The translations under genes were made by a program, and so were the position numbers. Positions 55,776 through 64,000 of a stretch of 64,000 nt of DNA are shown here, one piece after another. The stretch lies in assembly GCF_039649665.1 (NCBI RefSeq), contig NZ_JBDJAW010000033.1:25278-89277 (forward strand), written 5' to 3'. Origin of the DNA: Microbispora sp. ZYX-F-249. Its GTDB lineage: Bacteria > Actinomycetota > Actinomycetes > Streptosporangiales > Streptosporangiaceae. The notes under the pieces are model-generated. The model ran no database searches, was not told where the DNA came from, and was given only the letters and a program-made list of their open reading frames with translations. Within the stretch, counting starts at the first letter, position 1. Every line of letters begins with the position of its first letter.

Positions 55776-56729
55776 TCACAGTGTCGTCGTCCCTGCCCCC
55801 TCCCGTGCGGCCGGCACCCCCGCGCCGGTGTCCCGCACGAAGGCGGGACGTCCCCGGCCGCAGGCGCGGCAGACGCCACGCGTGCGGTAGTGATAGCCGG
55901 CCGCCGCCGTTCCCATCGCCAGCCCCCAGGTGAGGAACCAGGGATAGATGACGTCGAACACCCAGGGGGAGACCCCCTCAAGTGACGGCTGCGCGAGGCC
56001 GAGGGCGACCGCGACGCGTTGTCCCGTGCCGAGGACGCCGACCGGGACCAGCATCACGCTCCCCACGGAGGCGGCGGTCAGCGGCATCCACCGCGGCATC
56101 CGCAGCGGCGGCCGCCAGGTCCTGGCGAAACCGAGCCCGAGCGCCATGCCGATCAGTGCCAGCACCCCGGTGTCGCCCAGCCCCGGCGTCCACAGGTGCA
56201 CGTCCCCGAACGCGCGGGGGTCGGTGAGGCCGACCGTGCCCCCGAGGCCCCACTGCACCTTCAGCGCGCCGTACCCCGCGGCGAGCAGCACGGTCAGGTA
56301 TCCGGCGCGGACGCTCAGCCTCTGCCACGTCTCCCGGCCCCCGCCGGCGGGAGAGGTGCGGCCCGCGTCGTCACGGCCTCCGTGGCCTGCCGCGCCGTTG
56401 TCCGCCGCGCCGTTGTCCGGCCGCCGGCCGCAGCGCGAGCAGGCGCCGCGCGCGCGGCGGCGACGCCGTACGGCGGTCACGAGGAGCGTCGTGCCGGCGG
56501 CCAGCGCGGCGGCACGGGCGGCGGCCATCGGCGGGTCGAAGCCCAGGTCGACGACGCCGCTCTCCCCGGTGACCGCCGCGATCCCCGCCATGATCCCGCC
56601 CACGATGTCGAAGGCGATCCCGCTCGCCCCGGCGCCGGCCAGCGCGAGGCCGGCCACCGCCGCGGCGGCGGTGGTGAGCGCGCCGGTGCGCGCGGGCGGG
56701 GACTCCCGGTGAAGATGTGTCGTTTCCAT
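55776..56729 (-). CDS. Multi-spanning membrane protein with two CxxC motifs
   Basis: 317 residues from the preferred ATG 56729 (331 from 56771). About seven hydrophobic segments. A cytoplasmic loop after the third carries CSRCGRRP and the C-terminal tail carries CRACGRGRP, two CxxC pairs that might bind zinc or a metal jointly. Gly/Ala-rich and His-poor. Not recognised as a named family. Divergent from the DUF2268 gene. Confidence 0.65.
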   Translation of the reverse strand: METTHLHRESPPARTGALTTAAAAVAGLALAGAGASGIAFDIVGGIMAGIAAVTGESGVVDLGFDPPMAAARAAALAAGTTLLVTAVRRRRRARGACSRCGRRPDNGAADNGAAGHGGRDDAGRTSPAGGGRETWQRLSVRAGYLTVLLAAGYGALKVQWGLGGTVGLTDPRAFGDVHLWTPGLGDTGVLALIGMALGLGFARTWRPPLRMPRWMPLTAASVGSVMLVPVGVLGTGQRVAVALGLAQPSLEGVSPWVFDVIYPWFLTWGLAMGTAAAGYHYRTRGVCRACGRGRPAFVRDTGAGVPAAREGAGTTTL

Positions 56730-56809
56730 GACGTCCAGGCTCGCGGTCGCCTCCTCGCCGGACCTCCCCACCGGGCGGGACCCGCATCCCCCGCGCGGGG
56801 GAAATCCCC

Positions 56810-56840
56810 TTGAGCCTCACGTAGCGTGAGCTTTTACCGT
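56810..56840 (+). promoter_or_regulatory. MerR-type promoter (19-bp spacer) of the DUF2268 gene
   Basis: TTGAGC (56810-56815), a 19-bp spacer, and TACCGT (56835-56840). The spacer holds the inverted repeat CTCACG-TAG-CGTGAG (56816-56830). A 19-bp spacer with a palindrome inside is the hallmark of MerR-activated promoters, and CTCACGTxxCGTGAG resembles actinobacterial TipA-type operators. The ATG at 56848 is seven bases after the -10, so the mRNA is probably leaderless. No merR gene is in the window. Confidence 0.75.
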
Positions 56841-56847
56841 CGGCGGC

Positions 56848-57732
56848 ATGGAGATCATCGTTCATGACACGGCCACCGCGATGGCCGGCCTGCTGGCCGC
56901 CCCCCTCGCGGAACGGCCCGCCGCGCTCACCGGCATGCTCCGCCCGATGTGGGACGCCGTGCCCTGGATGCCCGTCGACGACGTCGTCGGCATGCATCAC
57001 AAGGGCTCCGGCTTCCGCGTCGACCGCGACGACGAGCGGTACCTGCCCGCATTGCGGCGGATGCGCGAGGCGGGGGTGTGGGAGCAGGTCCGCGACGCGC
57101 TCACCGGCGCGTGGAAGCACCAGCGCGAGGCCGTGCCCGGCATCCGGCATCCCGAGACGCTGCAGGTCTACATCGTCCTCGGCGACCCCGACGCGGAGCA
57201 CCTGGTGCGGCGCAACCACGGCTACCTCGGCATGAGCGGCAAGGGCCTGGTCTACCTCCTCGTCTGGCCGACGGAGGACAACCTCGGACGCCTCGGGCAC
57301 TGCGCCGTCCACGAGCTCAACCACAACATCCGGTACTCGAACGTCGTCTGGGACCCCGCGACCGTCACCCTCGGCGAGCAGGTCGTCTCCGAGGGGCTCG
57401 CCGAGGCGTTCGTCCGCGAGCTGTACGGGCCGGAGGGTCTCGGTCCCTGGAGCACCTGCCTGGACGGGCCCGCGCTCGACGCGGCGTACGCCACGATCAC
57501 CGAGGCCGTGAACCTGACCGGCATGCACAACTTCGCCGCGTACGTGCACGGGGACGCCACGGCGGAGGCGATGGGGCAGCCGCCCGTGGGCCTGCCCGAC
57601 CACGCGGGCTACCCGGTCGGGCTGCGGATCGTCGACGCGCACCTCGCCGCCTCGGGGCTGACGGCCGCCGAGAGCACGACGGTGCCCCGTCAGGAGATCC
57701 TGGCCAACGCCGGACTGTCCGCCGCCCGCTAG
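56848..57732 (+). CDS. DUF2268 predicted zinc protease (YjaZ-like)
   Basis: 294 residues. The gluzincin-like site HELNH (H155, E156, H159) is followed by E182 (VSEGLAEAFVRELYG). The N-terminal part (about 1-140) is the family's helical domain. Cytosolic (no signal). Family members are predicted Zn proteases, in some bacteria of Hsp70-related or stress context. Regulation by a MerR-type promoter is suggested upstream. Confidence 0.9.
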   Translation: MEIIVHDTATAMAGLLAAPLAERPAALTGMLRPMWDAVPWMPVDDVVGMHHKGSGFRVDRDDERYLPALRRMREAGVWEQVRDALTGAWKHQREAVPGIRHPETLQVYIVLGDPDAEHLVRRNHGYLGMSGKGLVYLLVWPTEDNLGRLGHCAVHELNHNIRYSNVVWDPATVTLGEQVVSEGLAEAFVRELYGPEGLGPWSTCLDGPALDAAYATITEAVNLTGMHNFAAYVHGDATAEAMGQPPVGLPDHAGYPVGLRIVDAHLAASGLTAAESTTVPRQEILANAGLSAAR

Positions 57733-57772
57733 GCTCGCTCGTCGGGTCCTGGTCAAACCGGTGCAAAGGGGG

Positions 57773-58558
57773 ATGGAGCCGATGGGTGCCGGACAGGTCG
57801 TGCTCCTGCTCCTCGCGGCAGTGGCCGCCGGATGGGTGGACGCCGTCGTCGGCGGGGGAGGGCTGCTCCAACTGCCGGTGCTGCTCCTGGCCGGTCTCAC
57901 GCCGGTCCAGGCGCTGGCGACGAACAAGTCCGCCGCCATCTTCGGCACGGGGTCGGCCGCCGTCACCTACGCGAGGAGGACGAAGCTCGACCGGGCGGTG
58001 GCCGTGCCGGCCGCGGCGCTGGCCGTGGCCTTCGCCGGACTCGGGGCCGCCTCGGCCGCCCTGCTCGACGCGGATGTGCTGAAGCCGCTGGTGATGGTCG
58101 TGCTGCTGGGGGTGGGGGCGTTCGTGACCCTGCGGCCGGGATTCGGCCGCCTGCCCCACCCGCACCTGCGTACGCGTACGCGGGCGCTGGCGGGAGTCGC
58201 GGTGGCGGGTGTCGGCATCGCCTACTACGACGGCATCGTCGGGCCGGGCACCGGCACCTTCCTGCTGATCGCGTTCACCTCGATCCTCGGGATGGACTTC
58301 GTCCACGCCTCCGCCACGGCGAAGGTCGTCAACACCGGCACCAACCTCGGCGCCCTCGTCGTCTTCGCCGTGCAGGGCCACGTGGTGTGGGCGCTCGGCC
58401 TGGCCATGGCGGTCTGCAACATCGCCGGGGCGCAGATCGGCGCGCGGATGGCGCTCAACCGCGGCGCGGGGTTCGTCCGCGTCGTCCTGCTGTGCGTGGT
58501 GGCCGCCCTGGTCGCCAAGCTCGGGTACGACCAGTTCCACAGTTCAGGCAGTCGATGA
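57773..58558 (+). CDS. TauE/SafE (TSUP) family membrane transporter
   Basis: 261 residues with about eight membrane helices. The family repeat is visible twice: WVDAVVGGGGLLQLPVLLLAGLTPVQALATNKSAAIFG near the N-terminus and GIAYYDGIVGPGTGTFLLIAFTSILGMDFVHASATAKVVN in the second half. TSUP proteins export or import sulfite, sulfoacetate or related organosulfur anions. Starts at 57773 and 57782 compete; GGGGG precedes the first, GGAG the second. Its stop overlaps (ATGA) the next ORF. Confidence 0.92.
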   Translation: MEPMGAGQVVLLLLAAVAAGWVDAVVGGGGLLQLPVLLLAGLTPVQALATNKSAAIFGTGSAAVTYARRTKLDRAVAVPAAALAVAFAGLGAASAALLDADVLKPLVMVVLLGVGAFVTLRPGFGRLPHPHLRTRTRALAGVAVAGVGIAYYDGIVGPGTGTFLLIAFTSILGMDFVHASATAKVVNTGTNLGALVVFAVQGHVVWALGLAMAVCNIAGAQIGARMALNRGAGFVRVVLLCVVAALVAKLGYDQFHSSGSR

Positions 58559-59186
58559 GATCGCACCTCGAGCGACACCAGCAAGTTCTCCCGCCCACAC
58601 GGCGGCGCCCCTCCTCGCCCCAGCCTGCTACCACGCACGTGGCGCCGAAGGCAGAGGAACGGCCGCGGACCGCCACCGCAACCGGTCCCGCCGACCTGGT
58701 CGACCGCTTCCTCGCCACCGCCGCCACCGGACTCGCCACCGGCGTCTCCATGACCCCGACGGCGGCTGAACCCTCACCGCCCTGATCAGCAGGAACACCC
58801 TGTCGCCCGATCAGCCGGCCCGGCTGGTCGACACCGTCACCACCCTGCCTGGCGGCCTCGCCGCCCTCGTGCCCGCAGCTGCTGCAAGCGCACCAGCCCG
58901 CTTCGTGATCTCGCAGGACGACCAGGGCCCGCTGCTGAACTTCACCCCGCCCGGCCTGACGGTGCGTCCGCACCTGATGTCGACCGAGTCCTACCAGCGG
59001 CTCGGGGAACTGTTCGCCCTCGCCGCCGGCACCAGTGACGTCACCGCCGCCGACCTCGGTTTCGCCGAACTCGAACTCGACGCCGGCCGACCCGACCGCT
59101 CCGCACGCGATCCCCGGCAAGGGCTGGTCTCCGCCCCCGCCGCCGAGCAGCTCTGGCGGGCCCTCATGCGGGCGTGGCGGTTTTGA
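58555..59186 (+). pseudogene. Unrecognised, probably frameshifted ORF after the TauE gene
   Basis: ATG 58555 (ATGA with the TauE stop) opens a 76-codon frame ending ADLVDRFLATAATGL ... at 58785. Immediately after, another frame is open from TLTALISRNTLSPDQPARLV to a stop at 59186 (RFVISQDDQGPLLNFTPPGL, ESYQRLGELFALAAGTSDVT). The two halves read smoothly together if one base is adjusted near 58765, which suggests a single damaged gene of about 200 codons. I do not recognise the family; it is soluble with no motif I can name. It could also be two chance ORFs. Confidence 0.35.
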
Positions 59187-59496
59187 AGCCATCAGGGCCG
59201 GCACGGTGGCGAATCTCTTGCGGTCCTTTGGCCAAAAGCAATTCGCACGATGTGATGTAAATCGCAGAGCCGCGGTGTGTCATCTCCTTCTCGCCTTAGA
59301 ACGTGCCTGGTGGGGCGTTGAGAAGGTAATGGGTGTCGCCGTCTAGATAACGGCAAGTGGTCATCTAGATGCGAAGTAGATCTTGACGTGTGATTGTCAG
59401 GCACGCATGATCCCGTTTGGTCTCTTTATTTCAGCTTTATAGAGGCGAGCGGTGCGCCGTGCCGCGCGCTTCGCTTTGCGTGCGGAGGGATTCGGC
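59187..59496. other. Lower-GC region upstream of the RHS gene
   Basis: 310 bp clearly less GC-rich than its surroundings, with no supported gene. It contains two TCTAGAT words (59342 and 59374, part of CATCTAGATG), a promoter-like pair at 59383-59411, and GGAGGG as ribosome-binding site just before 59497. Confidence 0.6.
59383..59411 (+). promoter_or_regulatory. Candidate promoter of the RHS gene
   Basis: TTGACG (59383-59388), 17 bp, CATGAT (59406-59411). Good -35 and acceptable -10 in AT-rich sequence, about 86 bp upstream of the GTG start. Confidence 0.5.
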
Positions 59497-62400
59497 GTGC
59501 CGATTTCGCGTGCCCGGAAATTGCTGCCCGGCACAATTCGCGGCCGTTTTGTGCGGGCGTGGGTGGGGGCGGTGGTCGTCCTCGGTGTGTTCGTGGCCGG
59601 GGTCGGCGTGCCGGACGGATTGGTCACCCCGGCGAGTGCCGCGACCGAGACCCAGACGCAGCAGGAGCGCAGCGTCGAGGGCCGGCCGATTGTGGCGCCC
59701 ACTCCCCATGTGAGGGGCGAGGAGGCGTTCCACCAGGCGAAGAAGCCGCCGGCGCCGGTGTGGCCGAAGGGCGGATCGGCCCGGGTGGATGTCGTGGCGG
59801 GCAAGGCTGCGGCCGTGCCGGGGTTGCCGGTGGCGGTGGCCGCCGCTGATGCGGCCGGGGCCACACCGAGTCCCTCGCCGAGCGCGTCGCCCTCCCCGGC
59901 ACCCTCGTCCACGAGCAAGAAGCCGGCGTCCGCGCAGCGGGATGAGAAGTCGCCGAAGACCGAGCCGTCGCAGGAGCCGGTGCTGGAGTCTCCGGCGTCG
60001 GTGACGGTCAAGACGTTCGACAACACTGTGGCCCGCACGCTCGGCGGGGTCGGCATGGTGCTGCAGTTGACCCGTGCGGACGGCGGCGCCCGTCCCGCGT
60101 CGGCGAAGGTCACGGTGGACTACTCGTCGTTCCGGGGTGCGGGCTCGGGTGGTTTCGCCTCCCGGCTGACGCTGCTGCGGCTGCCGGCGTGTGTGCTGCA
60201 ACAACCGCTGACGCTCGACTGTCGCAAGCAGGCGGCGGCGCAGCGGCGGGTGCTGCCGGTGGTCAACGACATCAAGACCGGTCATCTGACGGCCGAGGTC
60301 GAGGTCGCTCCCGCGGCAGGCGGCACGACGCCGGCCCCCGCCGGTAGCGCCGCAGGCAACAGCGTGCAGGCCACGCCCCCCGCTGCGGCCACGCCCGCTT
60401 CGAAGGCCTCGGCCGTCTCACCCGCAGCTGCCGCCGGTAGCACCGCTGATGCCTTCGTCTATGCCGTGGCGGCGTCGACCGCCGCCACGGCGCAGGGGTC
60501 GATGGCGGGTGATTTCGCCGCGTCGCCGTTGAAGCCGTCGGGGACGTGGCAGGCGGGTCAGGCCGGTGGTGCTTTTACCTACAGCTACCCGATCACCGCC
60601 CCGCCCGCCCCGTCCGGCGACGCCCCGCAGTTGGCGCTGCAGTACTCCTCGGCGGCGGTGGACTCGCTGACCTCGCAGACCAACAACCAGTCCGGCATTG
60701 CCGGGATGGGCTGGGAGCTGGAGGCCGGATTCATCGAGCGGTCGTTCGTGTCGTGTGCGGGGTACGCGAAGTCGGGCCGGATGGGGTACAACACCGCGCA
60801 GGCGGGGTGGCCGGACAAGTGCTGGCACTCGCCGTACTCCTCCGACCCGTCCGCTTCCAAGCTGACGATCTCGCTGGACGGCCACTCCACCGACATCGTC
60901 AAGGACGACACCGGTAAGTGGCGCACGGTTGAGGACTACGGCTGGAAGATCGAGCAGATCTCCTACAGCCCTGAGTCGGGGCAGGAGTGGTGGCGGATCA
61001 CCACCCAGGACGGCACGGTCTACCGGTTCGGCTACACCGAGGACGCCTCGCTGCTGATGTCGTTCATCGGCGACGACGAGGGCGAGCCGTGTCATGAGTA
61101 CTACCCTGAGCCGGGCAGCGGCGAGTCCACCGTCGAGCAGATCTGCGAGAAGCCCTGGCGCTGGGAACTGGACCAGGAGATCGACCCGAACGGCAACGCG
61201 ATCGACTACTCCTACACCAAGGAAGACGACGCCTACTGCACCGGGGCGTCGGACTGGGGGTGTGACCCGGAATACGACAAGGCCGCCCACGTCAGCGAGG
61301 TGCGCTACGGCCACAACGTCAACGTCACCGGCTCGACCCCGACGGCGCGGATCGTGTTCACTACCACCGGGCGGGGGTCGGGCGGGATCACCGATGTGCC
61401 GACCTTCTGTGAGGACGGGGACTACGGGTACTGCCTGTTCAACCAGGGGCCGTCGTTCTACACCGAGCGGAAGCTGAGCTCGATCACCACCCAGACCTGG
61501 AACACCAAGACCAGCCCGGGCGCGTGGGAGGACGTCACCCGGTGGAACCTGTCGTACCAGTGGCTGACCGGTGACACCTGGAACGCCGAGGAGTACCCCA
61601 TCCTGTGGCTGGACTCCATCCAGCAGACCGGCCTGGCCGGCGGCCACGGTACGTCGATCACGCTGCCGCCGACCACGTTCGATGCGACGTTCCTGGACAA
61701 CGCCGTCAGCACCGGCCTGGACCCGGTGCGGTTCCCTCGCATCGGCGCGGTGAACAACGGGCTGGGTGGCCGCAGCGAGGTGGAATACGGCCAGCCCCAC
61801 CCCTGCCCCAACCCCTGGCAGTACCCGCCGACCACCGGCTGGGACACCCGCGGGCTCGACTGCTACTTCGTCACCACCGACCAGGAGATCATCGACGGCA
61901 CCTGGTACTACTACGGCGAGGTCTACGCCAAGTGGCTTGTCATGTCGGTCACCGACATCGACCTGGTCGGCGGGTCACCGGAGAAGGTGACCGGCTACTC
62001 CTACGGCGGCAACCCGGCCTGGGCGGTGCCGGACAACCCGCTGGCCGTGCGCCAGCCCTTCCGGAACAAGGACTACACCGAATGGCGTGGTTACGGCCAG
62101 GTGACCACGACCGTCGGCGGCGGCTCTTCCGGCTCCAGCACGAGTTCGGCGAAGTTCTTCCGCGGCATGTCCGGCCAGAACCTGACCGACTTCGACGGCA
62201 ACAGCTTCTCCGACCGGATCGAGCTCAACGGACGCACCCTGCAGGAGCAGACCCGGGACAGCAACGGGGAGAACAGCTCCACCAGGTACGTGTACGCGGT
62301 GACCGCCACCGGTAACGCCCCCGGCACCCGCAAACCCTCCCGAGTGGACCAGACACGGAAGGTCTCGCGGGAGAAGAGCACCACCGGCTGGCGCTACACC

Positions 62401-64000
62401 GAGACCAAGACCGCCTACAACAGCGACGGGTTGCCGGTCACGGTCAACGAATACGGCGACACGAGCACGGCCTCCGACAACACCTGCACCGCGATCACCT
62501 ACGCCCGCAACACCACGACCGGGTGGATGCTCAACTATCACGCATCGGAGGAGAAACACGCGGGTGACGACTGCGCCACCGGGGACCTGCTGAGCCGTAC
62601 CGTCTACCTCTATGACGGGGCGGGCGACCCGTCAGCCAACACTCCCACGCGCGGGAACGTCACCGAGATCCGCGCCTACCGCACCGACACCGACTATGTC
62701 AGGTCCCTGTCGACCTTCGACAATTACGGCCGGCCGCTGACCACGACCGAACCGGTCGGCAAGACGGCTAAGCCGGAGGAAATCAAGAAGACCATCACCT
62801 CGTACGCTCCCGCCGTCGGCTGGCCGAGGGACGGGGTGAAGGTCACCAACCCGCTCGAGCACGAGGTGACCACCTGGTCCTCGCAGTACAACGGTCAGCC
62901 CGTAGGCATGGAGGACGCCAACGGCAATGCCGTCAACATCGACTACGACGTTCTAGGTCGCACGCTGCAGCTGTGGACCCCCGAGGCGCCCAAGCCTGCC
63001 GACGACGACAACGACCACAGCGACAACCCGCCTGCGGCGAAGGTCACCTACACCCTCACCTCCGGCCAGCCACCCCGGACCGGGGTCTCCCGCCTGCAGT
63101 CCGGCGCCCGCACCAGCACGGCCACGTACACCTCCACCTACACCTACAGCGACGGGTTCGGCCGCCAACGCGAGGTGCAGACCGCCTCCCCGGCAGGTGG
63201 CCGGATCGTGCAGGTCACCACCTACGACGGACGCGGGTTGACCGCGGCGACCTCCGCGCCGGTGCACAACGTCGGTGCGCCGGGATCGGGGCTGCTGAAC
63301 CCCGCATGGAACACGGTTCCGCAGTGGTCCAAGCAGGAGTACGACGGGCTCGGCCGGGTCACCGCCCAGGTGGACATGAAGGCCGGCGAAACCGAGTACC
63401 GCCGAACGACCACCAACTACCTGGGCGCGGACAAGTACGAGGTGATCCCGCCGGTCGGCGGCAAGACCGTGTACTACACCGACGCCGCCGACCAGGTCAC
63501 CAAGATCGAAGAATGGCTCACCGGCAACGACACCGGCCAGCAGGCTGCCGCAGCCGCCGGTCCGACGCCACCGACCTCATCGAAGGCCTCCTCCGCTGTC
63601 GCTGCCGGCACGAGCGAGCAGGCGGAGGCGACCGCGTCCCCGACGTCCGGTGCCGCCTCCGCTGCGGGTGCATCGGCCGCTGAGGTGCAGGCCGCGCGCG
63701 GCCGTGCGTCGGCGGAGGCGAAGCGGTCAGGCAAGGCGGTCGAGGTGGCGGCGCTGACCTCGGCTGTGAGCTCGACCGTGGCCAACCCGGACGGGTCGTT
63801 CACCACCTCGATCGGTACGCAGCCGGCCAGGATCAAGCAGGCCGGGAAGTGGGTGGCGATCGACACCACACTGGTGGACAAGGACGGCGCCCTGGAGCCC
63901 AAGGTCGGGCCCGCGGTGAAGGTGTCCACTGGTGGTGATGGGCCGTTCGCCACGATGGCCGATGAGGCGGGCAACTCGATCGCGCTGAGCTGGCCCAGGT
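59497..64000 (+). CDS. Secreted RHS/YD-repeat protein, 5' part (runs off the window)
   Basis: 1501 codons open from GTG 59497 (GGAGGG eight bases before). A basic N-terminus and hydrophobic segment (FVRAWVGAVVVLGVFVAGVGV, about 18-38) is a signal peptide. A Pro/Ser/Ala/Thr-rich region (about 60-320) holds a beta domain. From about 350, SpvB/RHS N-terminal hallmarks appear: YSYPITAPPAPSGDAPQLAL, QTNNQSGIAGMGWELEAGFIERSF, then RWELDQEIDPNGNAIDYSY and YD-like repeats (YSDGFGRQREVQT, YDGLGRVTAQV). Such proteins are usually polymorphic toxins or large secreted adhesin-like shells with the toxin at the C-terminus, which is missing here. After about residue 1349 the sequence changes character: a low-complexity Ala/Ser linker, then a DNRLRE-type RHS N-terminal module. 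Confidence 0.88.
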   Translation, partial: MPISRARKLLPGTIRGRFVRAWVGAVVVLGVFVAGVGVPDGLVTPASAATETQTQQERSVEGRPIVAPTPHVRGEEAFHQAKKPPAPVWPKGGSARVDVVAGKAAAVPGLPVAVAAADAAGATPSPSPSASPSPAPSSTSKKPASAQRDEKSPKTEPSQEPVLESPASVTVKTFDNTVARTLGGVGMVLQLTRADGGARPASAKVTVDYSSFRGAGSGGFASRLTLLRLPACVLQQPLTLDCRKQAAAQRRVLPVVNDIKTGHLTAEVEVAPAAGGTTPAPAGSAAGNSVQATPPAAATPASKASAVSPAAAAGSTADAFVYAVAASTAATAQGSMAGDFAASPLKPSGTWQAGQAGGAFTYSYPITAPPAPSGDAPQLALQYSSAAVDSLTSQTNNQSGIAGMGWELEAGFIERSFVSCAGYAKSGRMGYNTAQAGWPDKCWHSPYSSDPSASKLTISLDGHSTDIVKDDTGKWRTVEDYGWKIEQISYSPESGQEWWRITTQDGTVYRFGYTEDASLLMSFIGDDEGEPCHEYYPEPGSGESTVEQICEKPWRWELDQEIDPNGNAIDYSYTKEDDAYCTGASDWGCDPEYDKAAHVSEVRYGHNVNVTGSTPTARIVFTTTGRGSGGITDVPTFCEDGDYGYCLFNQGPSFYTERKLSSITTQTWNTKTSPGAWEDVTRWNLSYQWLTGDTWNAEEYPILWLDSIQQTGLAGGHGTSITLPPTTFDATFLDNAVSTGLDPVRFPRIGAVNNGLGGRSEVEYGQPHPCPNPWQYPPTTGWDTRGLDCYFVTTDQEIIDGTWYYYGEVYAKWLVMSVTDIDLVGGSPEKVTGYSYGGNPAWAVPDNPLAVRQPFRNKDYTEWRGYGQVTTTVGGGSSGSSTSSAKFFRGMSGQNLTDFDGNSFSDRIELNGRTLQEQTRDSNGENSSTRYVYAVTATGNAPGTRKPSRVDQTRKVSREKSTTGWRYTETKTAYNSDGLPVTVNEYGDTSTASDNTCTAITYARNTTTGWMLNYHASEEKHAGDDCATGDLLSRTVYLYDGAGDPSANTPTRGNVTEIRAYRTDTDYVRSLSTFDNYGRPLTTTEPVGKTAKPEEIKKTITSYAPAVGWPRDGVKVTNPLEHEVTTWSSQYNGQPVGMEDANGNAVNIDYDVLGRTLQLWTPEAPKPADDDNDHSDNPPAAKVTYTLTSGQPPRTGVSRLQSGARTSTATYTSTYTYSDGFGRQREVQTASPAGGRIVQVTTYDGRGLTAATSAPVHNVGAPGSGLLNPAWNTVPQWSKQEYDGLGRVTAQVDMKAGETEYRRTTTNYLGADKYEVIPPVGGKTVYYTDAADQVTKIEEWLTGNDTGQQAAAAAGPTPPTSSKASSAVAAGTSEQAEATASPTSGAASAAGASAAEVQAARGRASAEAKRSGKAVEVAALTSAVSSTVANPDGSFTTSIGTQPARIKQAGKWVAIDTTLVDKDGALEPKVGPAVKVSTGGDGPFATMADEAGNSIALSWPR

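Noticed and set aside
59342..59381. DasR-like sites from the TCTAGAT words near the RHS gene
   Set aside because: They lack the full palindromic dre consensus and are far from amino-sugar genes.

Overview
This is a high-GC actinobacterial window. Gene content (RbpA, DUF1206, sigma-R-like and leaderless promoters, TAT and lipoprotein signals, an actinobacterial secreted RHS protein) suggests a member of the Streptosporangiales or a related filamentous order. That assignment is inferred; no rRNA or marker gene is present. No tRNA, rRNA, CRISPR array, IS element or phage was seen. Most operons are packed with 4-bp ATGA or GTGA stop/start overlaps.

Layout: (1) 1-2967, a copper/envelope block: the C-terminus of a YcnI-like protein, a PCuAC copper chaperone, a Dyp-type peroxidase and a membrane protein, with a decayed SDR fragment between. 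(2) 3073-5444, an AraC regulator divergent from an SDR oxidoreductase, then a small conserved protein. (3) 5530-18229, a peptidoglycan (MurNAc/GlcNAc) recycling locus: BadF-family sugar kinase, NagZ, a five-gene peptide-type ABC importer, a tandem-GNAT acetyltransferase, NamZ (GH171), MurQ and an AmiE-like serine hydrolase. It resembles the Bacillus murQ-amiE-nagZ-namZ locus, but a PTS is replaced by an ABC importer plus kinase. Two tandem-repeat arrays lie inside it. (4) 18311-20822, DUF1206, then TetR divergent from a second SDR with two palindromic operators. (5) 20937-31550, a ten-gene minus-strand operon behind a Zur/Fur-like box: ATP-grasp ligase, DUF364 protein, SbnA-like PLP enzyme (frameshifted), dipeptide-epimerase-like enolase, MFS exporter, methyltransferase and a nickel/peptide-type ABC importer with fused ATPases. 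This is the strongest candidate for an undescribed system: an NRPS-independent, metal-regulated metallophore made by ligation and epimerisation, exported and re-imported.

(6) 31560-34661, a decayed P450 fragment, then a TetR-MMPL pair with twin operators and a leaderless promoter. (7) 34756-38479, universal stress protein, RbpA with a sigma-R-type promoter, MFS transporter, GDPD. (8) 38594-42247, ACP, fatty acyl-AMP ligase and thioester-reductase-like SDR, divergent from a four-EF-hand protein. (9) 42259-46560, two RNA methyltransferases, ECF sigma factor with partner membrane protein, and a broken membrane-protein gene. (10) 46874-52186, secreted M28 aminopeptidase, a MoxR-DUF58-VWA operon and a membrane protein with a degenerate kinase-like N-lobe. 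(11) 52389-58558, a two-component system, GH13 enzyme, membrane protein, a DUF2268 protease behind a MerR-type leaderless promoter, and a TauE/SafE transporter. (12) 58555-64000, a degraded stretch, then a large secreted RHS/YD-repeat gene that runs off the window and appears to change protein family near nt 63541.
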